This document shows, in pieces, positions 7,834-16,463 of a stretch of DNA of 64,000 nt. The first letter of the stretch is position 1. Each line of letters begins with the position of its first letter. The stretch spans positions 124,001 to 188,000 of the forward strand of contig DATDFQ010000043.1 of NCBI GenBank assembly GCA_036522515.1. The letters run 5' to 3'. This DNA is from Bacteroidota bacterium (lineage in GTDB: Bacteria; Bacteroidota; Ignavibacteria; UBA10030; SZUA-254). The position numbers and the translations under genes were made by a program. Below the pieces are notes generated by a model. The model was given only the letters and a program-made list of their open reading frames with translations. It did no database searches and was not told where the DNA came from.

Positions 7834-9042
7834 ATGAAAGCCGAGAGAAAAATCGTGACGGTGAGCGAGCTCACCCGTCAGATCAAGAGTACGCTCGAAC
7901 AGGGGTTTCCCGTCGCAGCCGTGGAAGGGGAGATCTCCAACTACAAGCACCATTCCTCCGGGCATCTCTATTTCACGATCAAGGATGAGCATGCCCAAAT
8001 CCAGGCGGTTCTCTGGAGGAGCCGCGCCGGCAGCCTGAGGTTCACACCCGGGGACGGCATGAAAATCGTTGCGCGCGGAAGGATCACCGTCTACGAGGTG
8101 CGGGGAGTCTACCAGCTCGACGTGGCGGAGCTGCTCCCGCTCGGAACCGGCGAGCTCCAGATGGCGTTCGAGAGATTGAAGCAGAAACTCTCTGCAAAAG
8201 GGTATTTTGAGCCGGGGAGGAAGAAACCGATTCCCCGCTTTCCCGCGCGGATCGGCCTCGTCACTTCTCCGGGAGGCGCGGCGGTCAAGGATATCGTCAA
8301 GATCATATCAAGGCGATGGCCTTCCGCAGAATTGATCCTGTACCCTGTAAGTGTGCAGGGAGCGGGTGCGGCGGGTGAGATCGCCGGGGCGATACGGGCG
8401 TTCAACGAGTGGGGAGGGGCCGATGTGCTGATTGTCGGGAGGGGAGGGGGCTCTCTGGAGGATCTCTGGGCCTTCAACGAAGAGGCGGTGGCGGACGCCA
8501 TTTATCATTCCAGGATTCCGGTTATCAGCGCCGTAGGGCACGAGATCGACTTCTCCATCGCCGATTTTGTCGCCGATCTTCGCGCGCCGACACCCTCCGC
8601 AGCAGCCGAACTTGTCGTCCCCACGAGGACCGAAATGGTTGAAATTGTGCGCAATTATTGCTATACTATCAATCAGAACGCGATTGACCGCGTTGGATCG
8701 GAGCGAGAAAAAATCACGGGCATCTTGCGGAGCTATGCATTCAACAGGCCTCTCGACCTTCTCCGCCAGTATTCCCAGCAGACGGACGAATTGAGGCGCA
8801 CGCTGAGCAGAGTCGTGACGAATCGGTTGACCCTCTCACGGGAGCAGTGGTCTTCCTTCGACAAGCGGATCAGCTCCGTGAACCCCGATCTGATTCTCCG
8901 GCGGGGATACGCGATCGTCCGGCGGGGAGGAGAGATTATCGGCAGCGTGCGGAAGTTGAAGAAATCGGATGTCATCGACCTATCCTTCCACGACGGCCGG
9001 GTCCCGGCCGTAGTCCAGGAACATTCCATGGGGCAGACTTGA
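7834..9042 (+). CDS. xseA: Exodeoxyribonuclease VII large subunit
   Basis: 402 residues, close to family length. Catalytic subunit of exonuclease VII, which degrades single-stranded DNA from both ends in the cytoplasm. An N-terminal OB-fold (about 8-100, VSELTRQIKSTLEQGFP...GHLYFTIKD) is followed by the catalytic domain with LVTSPGGAAVKDI and GRGGGSLEDLWAFNEE. The C-terminal part is coiled coil, ending in NPDLILRRGYAIV, a family hallmark. Its TGA stop overlaps the TTG start of xseB. ATG 7834 is the only plausible start given the promoter position. Confidence 0.96.
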   Translation: MKAERKIVTVSELTRQIKSTLEQGFPVAAVEGEISNYKHHSSGHLYFTIKDEHAQIQAVLWRSRAGSLRFTPGDGMKIVARGRITVYEVRGVYQLDVAELLPLGTGELQMAFERLKQKLSAKGYFEPGRKKPIPRFPARIGLVTSPGGAAVKDIVKIISRRWPSAELILYPVSVQGAGAAGEIAGAIRAFNEWGGADVLIVGRGGGSLEDLWAFNEEAVADAIYHSRIPVISAVGHEIDFSIADFVADLRAPTPSAAAELVVPTRTEMVEIVRNYCYTINQNAIDRVGSEREKITGILRSYAFNRPLDLLRQYSQQTDELRRTLSRVVTNRLTLSREQWSSFDKRISSVNPDLILRRGYAIVRRGGEIIGSVRKLKKSDVIDLSFHDGRVPAVVQEHSMGQT

Positions 9043-9269
9043 GCAAGACCCCTTCGTTTGAGCATTCCCTCAAACGCCTTCAGCAAATCGTTGAAACACT
9101 TGAGGAGGGCTCGGTAAACCTCGAGGATGTCATGAAGATGTACGAGGAGGGGGTGGACCTCTCCAGGAAGTGCCTCGAGCAGCTTCAGCAGGTTGAAGTG
9201 AAGCTCAAGAGGTTGGGTAAAGAAATCGACGGAACGTTCAAACTGACAGACCAGAAACTGGAAGAATAA
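9039..9269 (+). CDS. xseB: Exodeoxyribonuclease VII small subunit
   Basis: 76 residues from a TTG start whose last bases form the xseA stop (TTGA overlap). The sequence SFEHSLKRLQQIVETLEEGS, then LEDVMKMYEEGVDLSRKCLEQL, is the standard XseB helical hairpin that binds the large-subunit coil. No in-frame ATG lies near, and a longer reading would run through the end of xseA, so TTG at 9039 is chosen. Translational coupling should keep the two subunits in balance. Confidence 0.92.
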   Translation: MSKTPSFEHSLKRLQQIVETLEEGSVNLEDVMKMYEEGVDLSRKCLEQLQQVEVKLKRLGKEIDGTFKLTDQKLEE

Positions 9270-9274
9270 GCCCC

Positions 9275-11200
9275 TTGCCGGAACCCGCCTACAAGTACCT
9301 GTCCCGCATCGAATCGCCGGCCGACCTGAGAACCCTTACAGTGGTCGAGCTGAAGGCGCTGTGCTCCGAGCTGAGAGAGTTCCTTGTGGACGAGATTTCG
9401 AAGCTGGGCGGCCACCTGGGAGCAGGCCTCGGCGCAGTCGAGCTCGCGGTCGCGCTTCATTACGTCTTCAACACGCCCGACGACAAACTTCTCTGGGACG
9501 TGGGGCACCAGGCGTATCCGCACAAGATCCTCACCGGCCGCAGGAAAGCCTTCCATACGATCAGGCAGCTCGACGGAATCAGCGGTTTTCTGAGGAGATC
9601 CGAGAGTGTCTACGACACGTTCGGCGCGGGCCACGCAAGCACTGCCATGTCGGCCGCGCTTGGAATCGCCGTCGCCCGGGACCTGGCGAAGGAAAAATTC
9701 AGGGTGGTTGCCGTCGTCGGCGACGGAGCGATGACCGGAGGCATGGCGTATGAGGCGATGAACAACGCCGGGCTGCAGAAACGGAACATGATCGTGATCC
9801 TGAACGATAATAACATGTCGATCGCCCCGAATGTCTGGGCGCTCTCCAATTACTTTACGGAACTGATCGCCAATCCTTCCTACAACCGGTTCAAGGCAAA
9901 TGTCTGGGACCTGACGGGAAAACTCGATACGATCGGCGACCGGCTCCGGAAAATCGCCTCGCGCGTCGAGGAGGGGATCAAAGTCGTCATCACACCCGGA
10001 ATGTTGTTTGAAGCCCTTGGGTTCAGATACTTCGGTCCCGTCAACGGTCACAACATCGTCCAGCTCGTAAAAATCCTTCAGGATCTGAAGGATCTCCCGG
10101 GCCCGATTCTCCTCCATGCGATCACGCGAAAAGGGAAGGGCTACAAACCGGCGGAGAACGACGTGCAGGCCCTTCACGGAGTCACGCCGTTCGACAAGAT
10201 CACCGGAATCTCCCCGAAGAAACCCGAGACCGCCCCGAGCTACACGAAAGTGTTCGGCTCCGCCGTCGTTGAGCTCGCGGCACAGCACCCGAAGATCGTC
10301 GGCGTGACGGCTGCGATGCCAGACGGCACCGGGCTCGATCAGCTTCAGAAATCCCAGCCCGACCGTTTCTTCGACGTGGGAATCGCGGAGCAGCACGCGG
10401 TCACGTTTTCCGCCGGACTCGCCACGCAGGGGTTCGTCCCGATCGTCGCGATTTATTCGACCTTCCTGCAGCGGGCCTACGACCAGATCGTCCACGACGT
10501 GGCCATCCAGCATCTGCATGTCGTTTTTTGCCTCGATCGTGCCGGACTCGTCGGATCGGACGGACCGACCCACCACGGGCTTCTCGACCTGGCGTACCTT
10601 CGGTGCGTCCAGGACATGGTTGTGATGTCGCCAAAGGACGAAAGCGAGCTTCGGGACATGCTCTTCACGGCGGTCCAGTACACGGGAGGGCCCATCGCGA
10701 TCCGCTATCCCCGGGGGAACGGCACCGGAATCCCCCTCAAACCGGGTTTCGACAGGATGGAAATAGGAAAAGGCGAGGTCGTCAGGCCGGGGCGCGACGT
10801 CGCGATTCTCGCGATCGGAAATATGGTCGCCCCCTCAATCAAGGCCGCCGAGCTCCTGGCAAACGACGGGATCAGCGCCGAGGTCGTCAACATGCGCTTC
10901 GTGAAACCGATCGACGCGTCGCTTCTGGCCGACATCTGCCGGCGGTTCACCTACGTCCTGACGGTGGAAGACCATGTCGTCCAGGGAGGATTCGGCAGCG
11001 CGGTCCTCGAGACGATCGCCGGGGGGAACCACCGGGATCTGCACGTGATGATCCACGGCGTGCCGGGGGAATTCATCGAGCACGGGACTCCGGCGGAACT
11101 CCATGCCATGCTCAAACTCGACGCCCCCGGCATCGCAAGCGTCGTGAAGGATTTTTTCAGAACCTCTTCGCCGAAGACCACAGCCCAAACCATCGCATAA
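9275..11200 (+). CDS. dxs: 1-deoxy-D-xylulose-5-phosphate synthase
   Basis: 641 residues. Thiamine-diphosphate enzyme that condenses pyruvate with glyceraldehyde 3-phosphate, the first step of the MEP isoprenoid pathway. The first domain shows LGGHLGAGLGAVELAVALHYVF and the ThDP/Mg segment GDGAMTGGMAYEAMNNAG, then NDNNMSIAPNV. The transketolase-like middle domain has GIAEQHAVTFSAGLA and DRAGLVGSDGPTHHG. The C-terminal domain ends VEDHVVQGGFGSAV. The start is TTG at 9275, five bases after the xseB stop. No ATG is available without losing conserved sequence. The xseB-dxs arrangement is common in bacteria. Confidence 0.96.
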   Translation: MPEPAYKYLSRIESPADLRTLTVVELKALCSELREFLVDEISKLGGHLGAGLGAVELAVALHYVFNTPDDKLLWDVGHQAYPHKILTGRRKAFHTIRQLDGISGFLRRSESVYDTFGAGHASTAMSAALGIAVARDLAKEKFRVVAVVGDGAMTGGMAYEAMNNAGLQKRNMIVILNDNNMSIAPNVWALSNYFTELIANPSYNRFKANVWDLTGKLDTIGDRLRKIASRVEEGIKVVITPGMLFEALGFRYFGPVNGHNIVQLVKILQDLKDLPGPILLHAITRKGKGYKPAENDVQALHGVTPFDKITGISPKKPETAPSYTKVFGSAVVELAAQHPKIVGVTAAMPDGTGLDQLQKSQPDRFFDVGIAEQHAVTFSAGLATQGFVPIVAIYSTFLQRAYDQIVHDVAIQHLHVVFCLDRAGLVGSDGPTHHGLLDLAYLRCVQDMVVMSPKDESELRDMLFTAVQYTGGPIAIRYPRGNGTGIPLKPGFDRMEIGKGEVVRPGRDVAILAIGNMVAPSIKAAELLANDGISAEVVNMRFVKPIDASLLADICRRFTYVLTVEDHVVQGGFGSAVLETIAGGNHRDLHVMIHGVPGEFIEHGTPAELHAMLKLDAPGIASVVKDFFRTSSPKTTAQTIA

Positions 11201-11233
11201 CAAAAGCACGAACCCCAGGCTTCCCAGGTTCCT

Positions 11234-12238
11234 ATGGAAAAACTACGTGTCGGCATCGTCGGATTAGGCTGGGTCTCGCAGGTCTTCCACCTCCCGATCC
11301 TCTCCAAGTTCGAAGACGTTGAAATCGTCGCGGTCTGCGACAGGGACAAATCGCGAGCCCGGATGATTGCCGAGCGCTTCGGGTACACGCGGCACTACAA
11401 CGATTACCAGCAAATGCTCGAGAAGGAGGATCTCGCGGCGATCGACGTCTGCACCAGCACCGACGCCCATCTCCCCATCACGCTGGCAGCTCTGCAGGCC
11501 GGAAAGGATGTGTTCGTCGAGAAGCCGATCGCCCGGCGCTACAGCGAGGCCGTCCAGATGGCGGAAGCCGCAAAACTTTCCAAGCGGAGCCTGATGGTCG
11601 GGATGAACAACCGGTTCAGGCCCGATACGATGATCCTCAAGAGCTTCGTCGAGAAGGGCGAGCTGGGCAAGATCTTTTACGCCAAGGCGGGATGGCTCCG
11701 CAAGCTCTCGACCGGAAATCCCTGGATCACACAGAAAGACAAGTCGGGAGGGGGAGTCTTCCTGGATCTGGGCATCGTCATGCTCGACCTGGTCCTCTGG
11801 ATGCTCGGCTTCCCGCCGGTCGAGCGGGTCACCGCGAAAATGTACATGCACAAGACGAAGAGCGTGGAGGATTCGTGCGTGGTCTTCCTCGAGATGAAGT
11901 ACGGAACCTCGATCATGCTGGAGGTGAGCTGGTCGTTCCAGGCGGCGGAAGATTATTTCTTCTGTGATTTCTTCGGATCCGACGGGAGCGCAAAAATCAA
12001 CCCTCTCCGCATCCACAAACAGTTGCACGGGAACCTCGTGAACGTCACTCCCGCGAAGCTGGAGACCCCGGCGAATTTGTACAAGCGAAGTTATGAGAAC
12101 GAGCTGAAGCACTTCGTCGGCGCGGCGCGGGGGCTCCATCAGGTGATCTCCACCGGGGAGGAGGCGGTCCAGCGGATGAAAGTGGTGGAGGCCATCTATC
12201 AATCCGCTCAGAAAGGCAAAGAGATCGTCCTCAAGTAG
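11234..12238 (+). CDS. Gfo/Idh/MocA family NAD(P)-dependent oxidoreductase
   Basis: 334 residues. The N-terminal Rossmann fold has GIVGLGW at 7-13 and the family EKP motif at 96-98 (DVFVEKPIA). The C-terminal alpha/beta substrate domain includes GGGVFLDLGIVMLDLVLWML, the usual position of the conserved 'GG..D.G.H..D' signature. Here Ile-Val-Met replaces the expected His region, so the catalytic His appears altered. Substrates in this family are sugars, inositols or similar polyols, and sequence alone does not show which. It lies 33 bp after dxs on the same strand and probably shares its transcript. Confidence 0.85.
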   Translation: MEKLRVGIVGLGWVSQVFHLPILSKFEDVEIVAVCDRDKSRARMIAERFGYTRHYNDYQQMLEKEDLAAIDVCTSTDAHLPITLAALQAGKDVFVEKPIARRYSEAVQMAEAAKLSKRSLMVGMNNRFRPDTMILKSFVEKGELGKIFYAKAGWLRKLSTGNPWITQKDKSGGGVFLDLGIVMLDLVLWMLGFPPVERVTAKMYMHKTKSVEDSCVVFLEMKYGTSIMLEVSWSFQAAEDYFFCDFFGSDGSAKINPLRIHKQLHGNLVNVTPAKLETPANLYKRSYENELKHFVGAARGLHQVISTGEEAVQRMKVVEAIYQSAQKGKEIVLK

Positions 12239-12267
12239 ACGCGCCCGGATGGTCGGCATCCCACGGA

Positions 12268-13056
12268 ATGAATAGACGGCCCCTCATCGCGCTCCTGACT
12301 GATTTCGGGCTGAGCGACCAGTACGTCGCTTCGATGAAGGGCGTGATTGGAACCATCGCCCCCGCAACACGGGTCGTCGATCTCTCCCACGAAGTTCTCC
12401 CCCAGCATGTCCGGCAGGCCGCATATCTCCTCTGGAGTTGTTACAGGTATTTTCCGCCGGGAACTATCTTCGTCGCTGTCGTCGACCCCGGCGTGGGGAC
12501 ACGAAGAAAGATCCTTTGCCTCGAAGCGGGCGGCTACCGGTTCCTCGCGCCCGACAACGGTCTCCTCGAGATGGCGCTCGAATCGACGCGCGATGCGAAG
12601 ATCGTGAGCGTGGAGAACAACCGGTACTTTTTGAAGCACATCAGCCCGACATTCCAGGGACGGGACCAGTTTGCCCCGGTCGCCGCGCACCTGTCAAACG
12701 GCGTTCCGGCCGGCCGGCTGGGACCCCGGACCACACCCTCGGGAGGGGGAGAGCCGCTCCTCATGCCGGTGAGGAGGCGGGGCCGGAATTATGACGGCGC
12801 GATCCTTCACATCGATCATTTCGGGAATATCGTCACGAATTTTCAGATGAAGCCTGCCCTTGCGCGATCTCTGGCACTGAAGATGGGGCGCCGCATGGTG
12901 CGGAGGTTCGTACGCACGTATATGCAAGCCCCGGAGAGAACGCCCGCCGCGATCATCGGCAGCACGGGGCTCCTCGAGGTCTCGGTGCGGAACGGAAGCG
13001 CCGCCCGGGTCCTGCGCGCCCGGATCGGCGGGAAACTCACCCTGAGTGTCCCGTAG
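12268..13056 (+). CDS. SAM hydrolase / hydroxide adenosyltransferase (chlorinase-fluorinase fold, DUF62)
   Basis: 262 residues. Members hydrolyse S-adenosylmethionine to adenosine and methionine. Family motifs are clear: LLTDFGLSDQYV at 9-20, VDPGVGT, APDNGLL and the RDQFAPVAA stretch, followed by the C-terminal domain with IDHFGNIVTNF. It lacks an insertion that would suggest true halogenase activity, so the hydrolase subtype is more likely. The gene ends inside the bases preceding ribD, and the ribD ribosome-binding site AGGAGG overlaps its 3' end. Confidence 0.9.
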   Translation: MNRRPLIALLTDFGLSDQYVASMKGVIGTIAPATRVVDLSHEVLPQHVRQAAYLLWSCYRYFPPGTIFVAVVDPGVGTRRKILCLEAGGYRFLAPDNGLLEMALESTRDAKIVSVENNRYFLKHISPTFQGRDQFAPVAAHLSNGVPAGRLGPRTTPSGGGEPLLMPVRRRGRNYDGAILHIDHFGNIVTNFQMKPALARSLALKMGRRMVRRFVRTYMQAPERTPAAIIGSTGLLEVSVRNGSAARVLRARIGGKLTLSVP

Positions 13057-13063
13057 GAGGCGA

Positions 13064-14179
13064 ATGAACCCCGAGGCCGTGGACGAATTCTACATGCTCG
13101 AATGCCTCGCGCTCGCCCGGAGAGGCGCCGGCAGCGTGAGCCCGAACCCGATGGTCGGTTGCGTCATCGTGAAGAAGGGGACCGTGATCGGCAGGGGGTA
13201 TCATCGCCGGTTCGGAGGGCCTCACGCGGAGGTGAACGCCATCCGCTCCGCGGGCGCTTCTGTACGCGGTGCCACCCTCTACGTCAACCTCGAGCCGTGC
13301 AGTCACCACGGAAAGACGCCTCCGTGCACCGACTTGATCATCCGTTCGAAAGTCGCGAGAGTGGTGATCGGGACGATCGATCAGAACCCCCTCGTCTCCG
13401 GGGAAGGGATCCGCCGCCTCCGCCGGGCCGGGGTGAGCGTGACCGTCGGTCTCCTGGAAGATGAGTCTGTCCGGCTCAACGAATTTTTCTTCAAGTACAT
13501 CAGGACCCGGATGCCGTTTGTCACGCTCAAGGTGGCGCAGACGCTCGACGGCAAGATCACCGGCCCGAACGGCTCCCCGCGGTGGATCACCGGCCCGCGA
13601 TCGAGGAGCTACGTGCATACCCTCCGGTCGCACTACGACGCGGTCATGGTCGGTGCAGGCACCGTACTGGCCGATAACCCCCGGCTGACAGTCCGGAATG
13701 GAAGGGGGAGGGATCCCATACGGATTGTCCTGGACGGGAAATTTCGCCTCAAGCCGGAAGCGGCGGTCTTCCGTAACGCCCGGGGCGGAATGGCCGTTCT
13801 CCTGGTGGAACGGAACTCGCTCGTGAGGCATTCTTCCAAGGCGGATCTCTTCAGGCGAAAAGGCGTGCGGGTGATCGGAATCCCCGGCCGCCGCAACGGA
13901 AGAGTCCCGCTGGGAAGAGTCCTCCGGCTTCTCGGATCGCAGGGGATTTCCTCCCTCCTTGTGGAGGGGGGAGCGTCCCTCTTCAGCGGGTTCGTGTCTG
14001 AATCGAAGGCGGATAAGCTGCTGTTGTTCATCGCGCCGTCCATTTTCGGGACGGGGCTCGACGCCTTCCGGGGGCTTGCTCCCCGATCCCGCCGGAGGCC
14101 CGCCCGTATTCGAACCGTCTCCCTGATTCAGATGGGAGAGGATACGCTCCTCCAGGGGTACTTGGTAAAGGCTCGGTAG
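13064..14179 (+). CDS. ribD: Bifunctional riboflavin deaminase/reductase RibD
   Basis: 371 residues from ATG 13064, chosen because AGGAGG lies just upstream; a GTG at 13046 would add six Arg-rich residues. Catalyses deamination and then reduction of the pyrimidine intermediate of riboflavin synthesis. The N-terminal deaminase domain has the zinc site HAEVNAI (54-60) and PCSHHGKTPPC (78-88). The C-terminal reductase domain starts near TLKVAQTLDGKIT and includes GAGTVLADNP and LVEGGASL. ribE follows after 95 bp and the third rib gene, ribBA, is 49 kb away. No FMN riboswitch was recognised before ribD or ribE. Confidence 0.95.
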   Translation: MNPEAVDEFYMLECLALARRGAGSVSPNPMVGCVIVKKGTVIGRGYHRRFGGPHAEVNAIRSAGASVRGATLYVNLEPCSHHGKTPPCTDLIIRSKVARVVIGTIDQNPLVSGEGIRRLRRAGVSVTVGLLEDESVRLNEFFFKYIRTRMPFVTLKVAQTLDGKITGPNGSPRWITGPRSRSYVHTLRSHYDAVMVGAGTVLADNPRLTVRNGRGRDPIRIVLDGKFRLKPEAAVFRNARGGMAVLLVERNSLVRHSSKADLFRRKGVRVIGIPGRRNGRVPLGRVLRLLGSQGISSLLVEGGASLFSGFVSESKADKLLLFIAPSIFGTGLDAFRGLAPRSRRRPARIRTVSLIQMGEDTLLQGYLVKAR

Positions 14180-14180
14180 C

Positions 14181-14198
14181 CGCAGCCTTTAGGCTGCG
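14181..14198. repeat. Short palindrome CGCAGCCT-TT-AGGCTGCG
   Basis: Perfect 8-bp inverted repeat with a TT centre, two bases after the ribD stop and followed by TTTGTTTGG. It could act as a terminator on the plus strand. A related element (CGCAGGCT-TT-AGCCTGCG) occurs at 52195-52212, so this looks like a dispersed repeat family. Confidence 0.7.
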
Positions 14199-14274
14199 TT
14201 TGTTTGGTTCGGCAGTCGAGATTCAGCTGCCACCGGACACTTGCATTAATCGGCCGGAAGTCGTATCTATTATT

Positions 14275-14970
14275 ATGTTCACGGGGATCATTCAGGAACT
14301 CGGAACGGTCGAGGCGCGAACACCGATCGGTGCAGGCGTCCGGCTGAGGGTCCGGGCGCCCGGAAGCGCTCGAGAGCTCGCTGTCGGAGGGAGCATCGCG
14401 GTCAACGGTACATGCCTGACTGTCGTAGCGCGGGAGGGCTCCTCATTTGAGCTCGAAGCGGTCGAGGAAACGCTCAGGAAGACGGCGCTCGGGTTGTGTG
14501 CGGCCGGCGATCGTCTGAATCTGGAGCTTCCGATGCGCATCGACGGACGTCTCGACGGGCACCTGGTGACGGGGCACGTGGACGCGGTCGGCGAAATCAT
14601 CGACATTGAGATCCTCGAGACCAGCCGGCTCTTCACGCTGCGCGTCCCGCCCGAATTCGGGCGCTACTGCGTACCCACGGGGTCGATCGCCGTCGACGGC
14701 GTGAGTCTGACGATCGCGAGGCTCGCAGGCGAGCGGGTCGGGGTATCCATTATTCCTCATACCCTCGAGCATACTCTCTTTCAGCAGTACAAGCTCTTCG
14801 ATCAGGTCAACCTTGAGTTCGATCTCGTGGGGAAGTACGTGGAACGAATGCTGCGCCCGTCCGTCCCCGGAAGCGGAGCTCCGGACGGCTCGGAGGCGGA
14901 TGGCTTCAACGGCCGGCACTCCGGGACGCGTTTTCCCGCGGAAGAACGGCTCCGCGAGCACGGGTTCTGA
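14275..14970 (+). CDS. ribE: Riboflavin synthase alpha chain
   Basis: 231 residues from ATG 14275. The N-terminus MFTGIIQELGTVE is diagnostic and rules out the upstream in-frame start at 14200. Converts two molecules of 6,7-dimethyl-8-ribityllumazine to riboflavin and an aminopyrimidine. Two lumazine-binding barrel repeats are visible: the first about 1-95 with VNGTCLTV, the second with GHLVTGHVDAVGEI and VDGVSLTIA. The end (after VGKYVERML) carries a roughly 35-residue polar, Gly/Ser-rich tail longer than usual. The next gene starts 6 bp later. Confidence 0.95.
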   Translation: MFTGIIQELGTVEARTPIGAGVRLRVRAPGSARELAVGGSIAVNGTCLTVVAREGSSFELEAVEETLRKTALGLCAAGDRLNLELPMRIDGRLDGHLVTGHVDAVGEIIDIEILETSRLFTLRVPPEFGRYCVPTGSIAVDGVSLTIARLAGERVGVSIIPHTLEHTLFQQYKLFDQVNLEFDLVGKYVERMLRPSVPGSGAPDGSEADGFNGRHSGTRFPAEERLREHGF

Positions 14971-14976
14971 CAGGCG

Positions 14977-15762
14977 ATGGCGCGCAAACTCTACTATACG
15001 GTGGCGGACGACGGGCAGAACAGAGTATCCGAACCGGAGTGGGAAGATATCCTTCGGCTCCAGCATTGGTATAATTCCGAGTTCATCTGGACCGCCGGGC
15101 GGCTTGCCTTCAAGATGTTCGCCGTCTTTCCGAATATCGATGCCCGCTTCCACAACGAAGAGGAGCTCTGGCAGAGAATCCTCCGCCGCAAGAGGGAGCT
15201 CAGGCAGGCCGGCGCTTCCGAGAACCAGATCATTCTGCAGCTCGAGATGGAAGGGCTGGTCATCGCTAAAAAGGGGGGTTACTTCGACCATTGCCTTGCG
15301 AGCGGATTCACGCGCGTCGCGGCCAATGAATTCAACGCCTATCTTGTCTGCGAGTTCCTGTTGAAAGCTTCCGGCATCGCCCGCGAGATCTCCATCACCC
15401 TGCAGGACGAGGGAGAGTTCGTCAAGCCGAAGAAGGTCATCTTCAGGAACGGGAGGGTGCTCCTTCCTCTTCAGGACAGCTCCCGACGGTCCCTCTACGA
15501 GATGATGGTCGGGAACCGGCATGTGTTTGCAATCGTCGACGCGGCAAAGTACGATCGATTTCCGTTCTACCAAACGACGATTGCGGATTTCAATGATCTG
15601 CCTGCCGATGAGCAGCACGGAATCCTGAAAGACTGGAATTGGCTCGGGTTTGAGAATAATTACGATATCAACGGGGACGACATCCAGGGATTCGACCTGA
15701 ACAAGAAGGTGGCGTCGTTCGAGATCCTGCATCCTGACTCCGGGGAGCTGTTTCACTTGTAA
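14977..15762 (+). CDS. Conserved protein of unknown function
   Basis: 261 residues, not recognised. ATG 14977 follows ribE by 6 bp with no strong ribosome-binding site. The protein is soluble with no signal peptide or membrane segment and is rich in charged and aromatic residues. It begins MARKLYYTVADDGQNRVSEPEWEDI, has several WxxxF/W-type stretches (LQHWYNSEFIWTAGR) and an 'NRHVFAIVDAAKYDRFPFYQTT' region, and ends with repeated Asp/Asn (NNYDINGDD). Codon usage matches its neighbours, so it is a real gene. Position after ribE may only reflect a shared transcript. Confidence 0.75.
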   Translation: MARKLYYTVADDGQNRVSEPEWEDILRLQHWYNSEFIWTAGRLAFKMFAVFPNIDARFHNEEELWQRILRRKRELRQAGASENQIILQLEMEGLVIAKKGGYFDHCLASGFTRVAANEFNAYLVCEFLLKASGIAREISITLQDEGEFVKPKKVIFRNGRVLLPLQDSSRRSLYEMMVGNRHVFAIVDAAKYDRFPFYQTTIADFNDLPADEQHGILKDWNWLGFENNYDINGDDIQGFDLNKKVASFEILHPDSGELFHL

Positions 15763-15812
15763 TTGAGCCGTTTTTTTTGTATCATAATGACTACTTTTGA
15801 AGGAATCAGGTC

Positions 15813-16247
15813 ATGTTCGGTCTCATGGTATCCATAGAAATGATTGTCAGCATCCTCCTGATCATCGTCATCCTGATGCAATCGAGCAAGGGGGGCGGAC
15901 TCGCCGGATCATTTGGGGGCGGTTCCATGGGCACCGTGTTCGGCGTGCGGCGAACCGCCGATTTCCTGAGTCAGGCGACGACCATTCTGGCCTCCGTCTT
16001 CATCGGCCTCTGCCTTGTCACCAATATTTTCTTCCTGCCGGGATCGAAGGATAGCCGCGAGAGCATCATCCAGCGCGGAATGAACCCGACATCCGTTCCG
16101 CGGCCGACCCCGCCGCGAGCCGCGCCGGCCCAGCAGCAGCCTGCCGGGCAACAGCCGCCTGCGGGACAGCAGCAATCTGCCGGACAACAGGCTGCCCCGA
16201 AGCAGCAGCCGACCCAGCAACCCGCCGCTCAACCTCCGAAGAAGTAG
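15813..16247 (+). CDS. secG: Preprotein translocase subunit SecG with long Gln/Pro/Ala-rich tail
   Basis: 144 residues, roughly twice the usual length. SecG supports SecYE-A-driven export at the inner membrane. Two membrane helices (about 1-22 and 50-73) flank the conserved cytoplasmic loop MQSSKGGGLAGSFGGGSMGT. After FFLPGSKDS the remaining 65 residues are low complexity: Arg/Pro, then about a dozen QQ/QP/AGQQ units ending PPKK. Such tails occur on SecG of some Bacteroidota-like bacteria; its function is unknown. tRNA-Lys follows 37 bp downstream. Confidence 0.93.
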   Translation: MFGLMVSIEMIVSILLIIVILMQSSKGGGLAGSFGGGSMGTVFGVRRTADFLSQATTILASVFIGLCLVTNIFFLPGSKDSRESIIQRGMNPTSVPRPTPPRAAPAQQQPAGQQPPAGQQQSAGQQAAPKQQPTQQPAAQPPKK

Positions 16248-16284
16248 GGCGCGGACCTCTCCGCTTCCGTTGGCATTTTCCGCT

Positions 16285-16357
<73 letters not shown>

Positions 16358-16463
16358 CTTCCAAATCCTCCGGCCGGACCCCATGATCACGCCCGCGGCA
16401 CCATTCCGTTCCTGGGACGGGAACCCTCCCGCATGTACCCCACCCCCCGTATAAAAAACATCG

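Noticed and set aside
12190..14275. FMN riboswitch before ribD or ribE
   Set aside because: No conserved RFN-type sequence was seen. The ribD start is preceded by coding sequence of the SAM hydrolase gene, and the ribD-ribE gap holds only a short palindrome.
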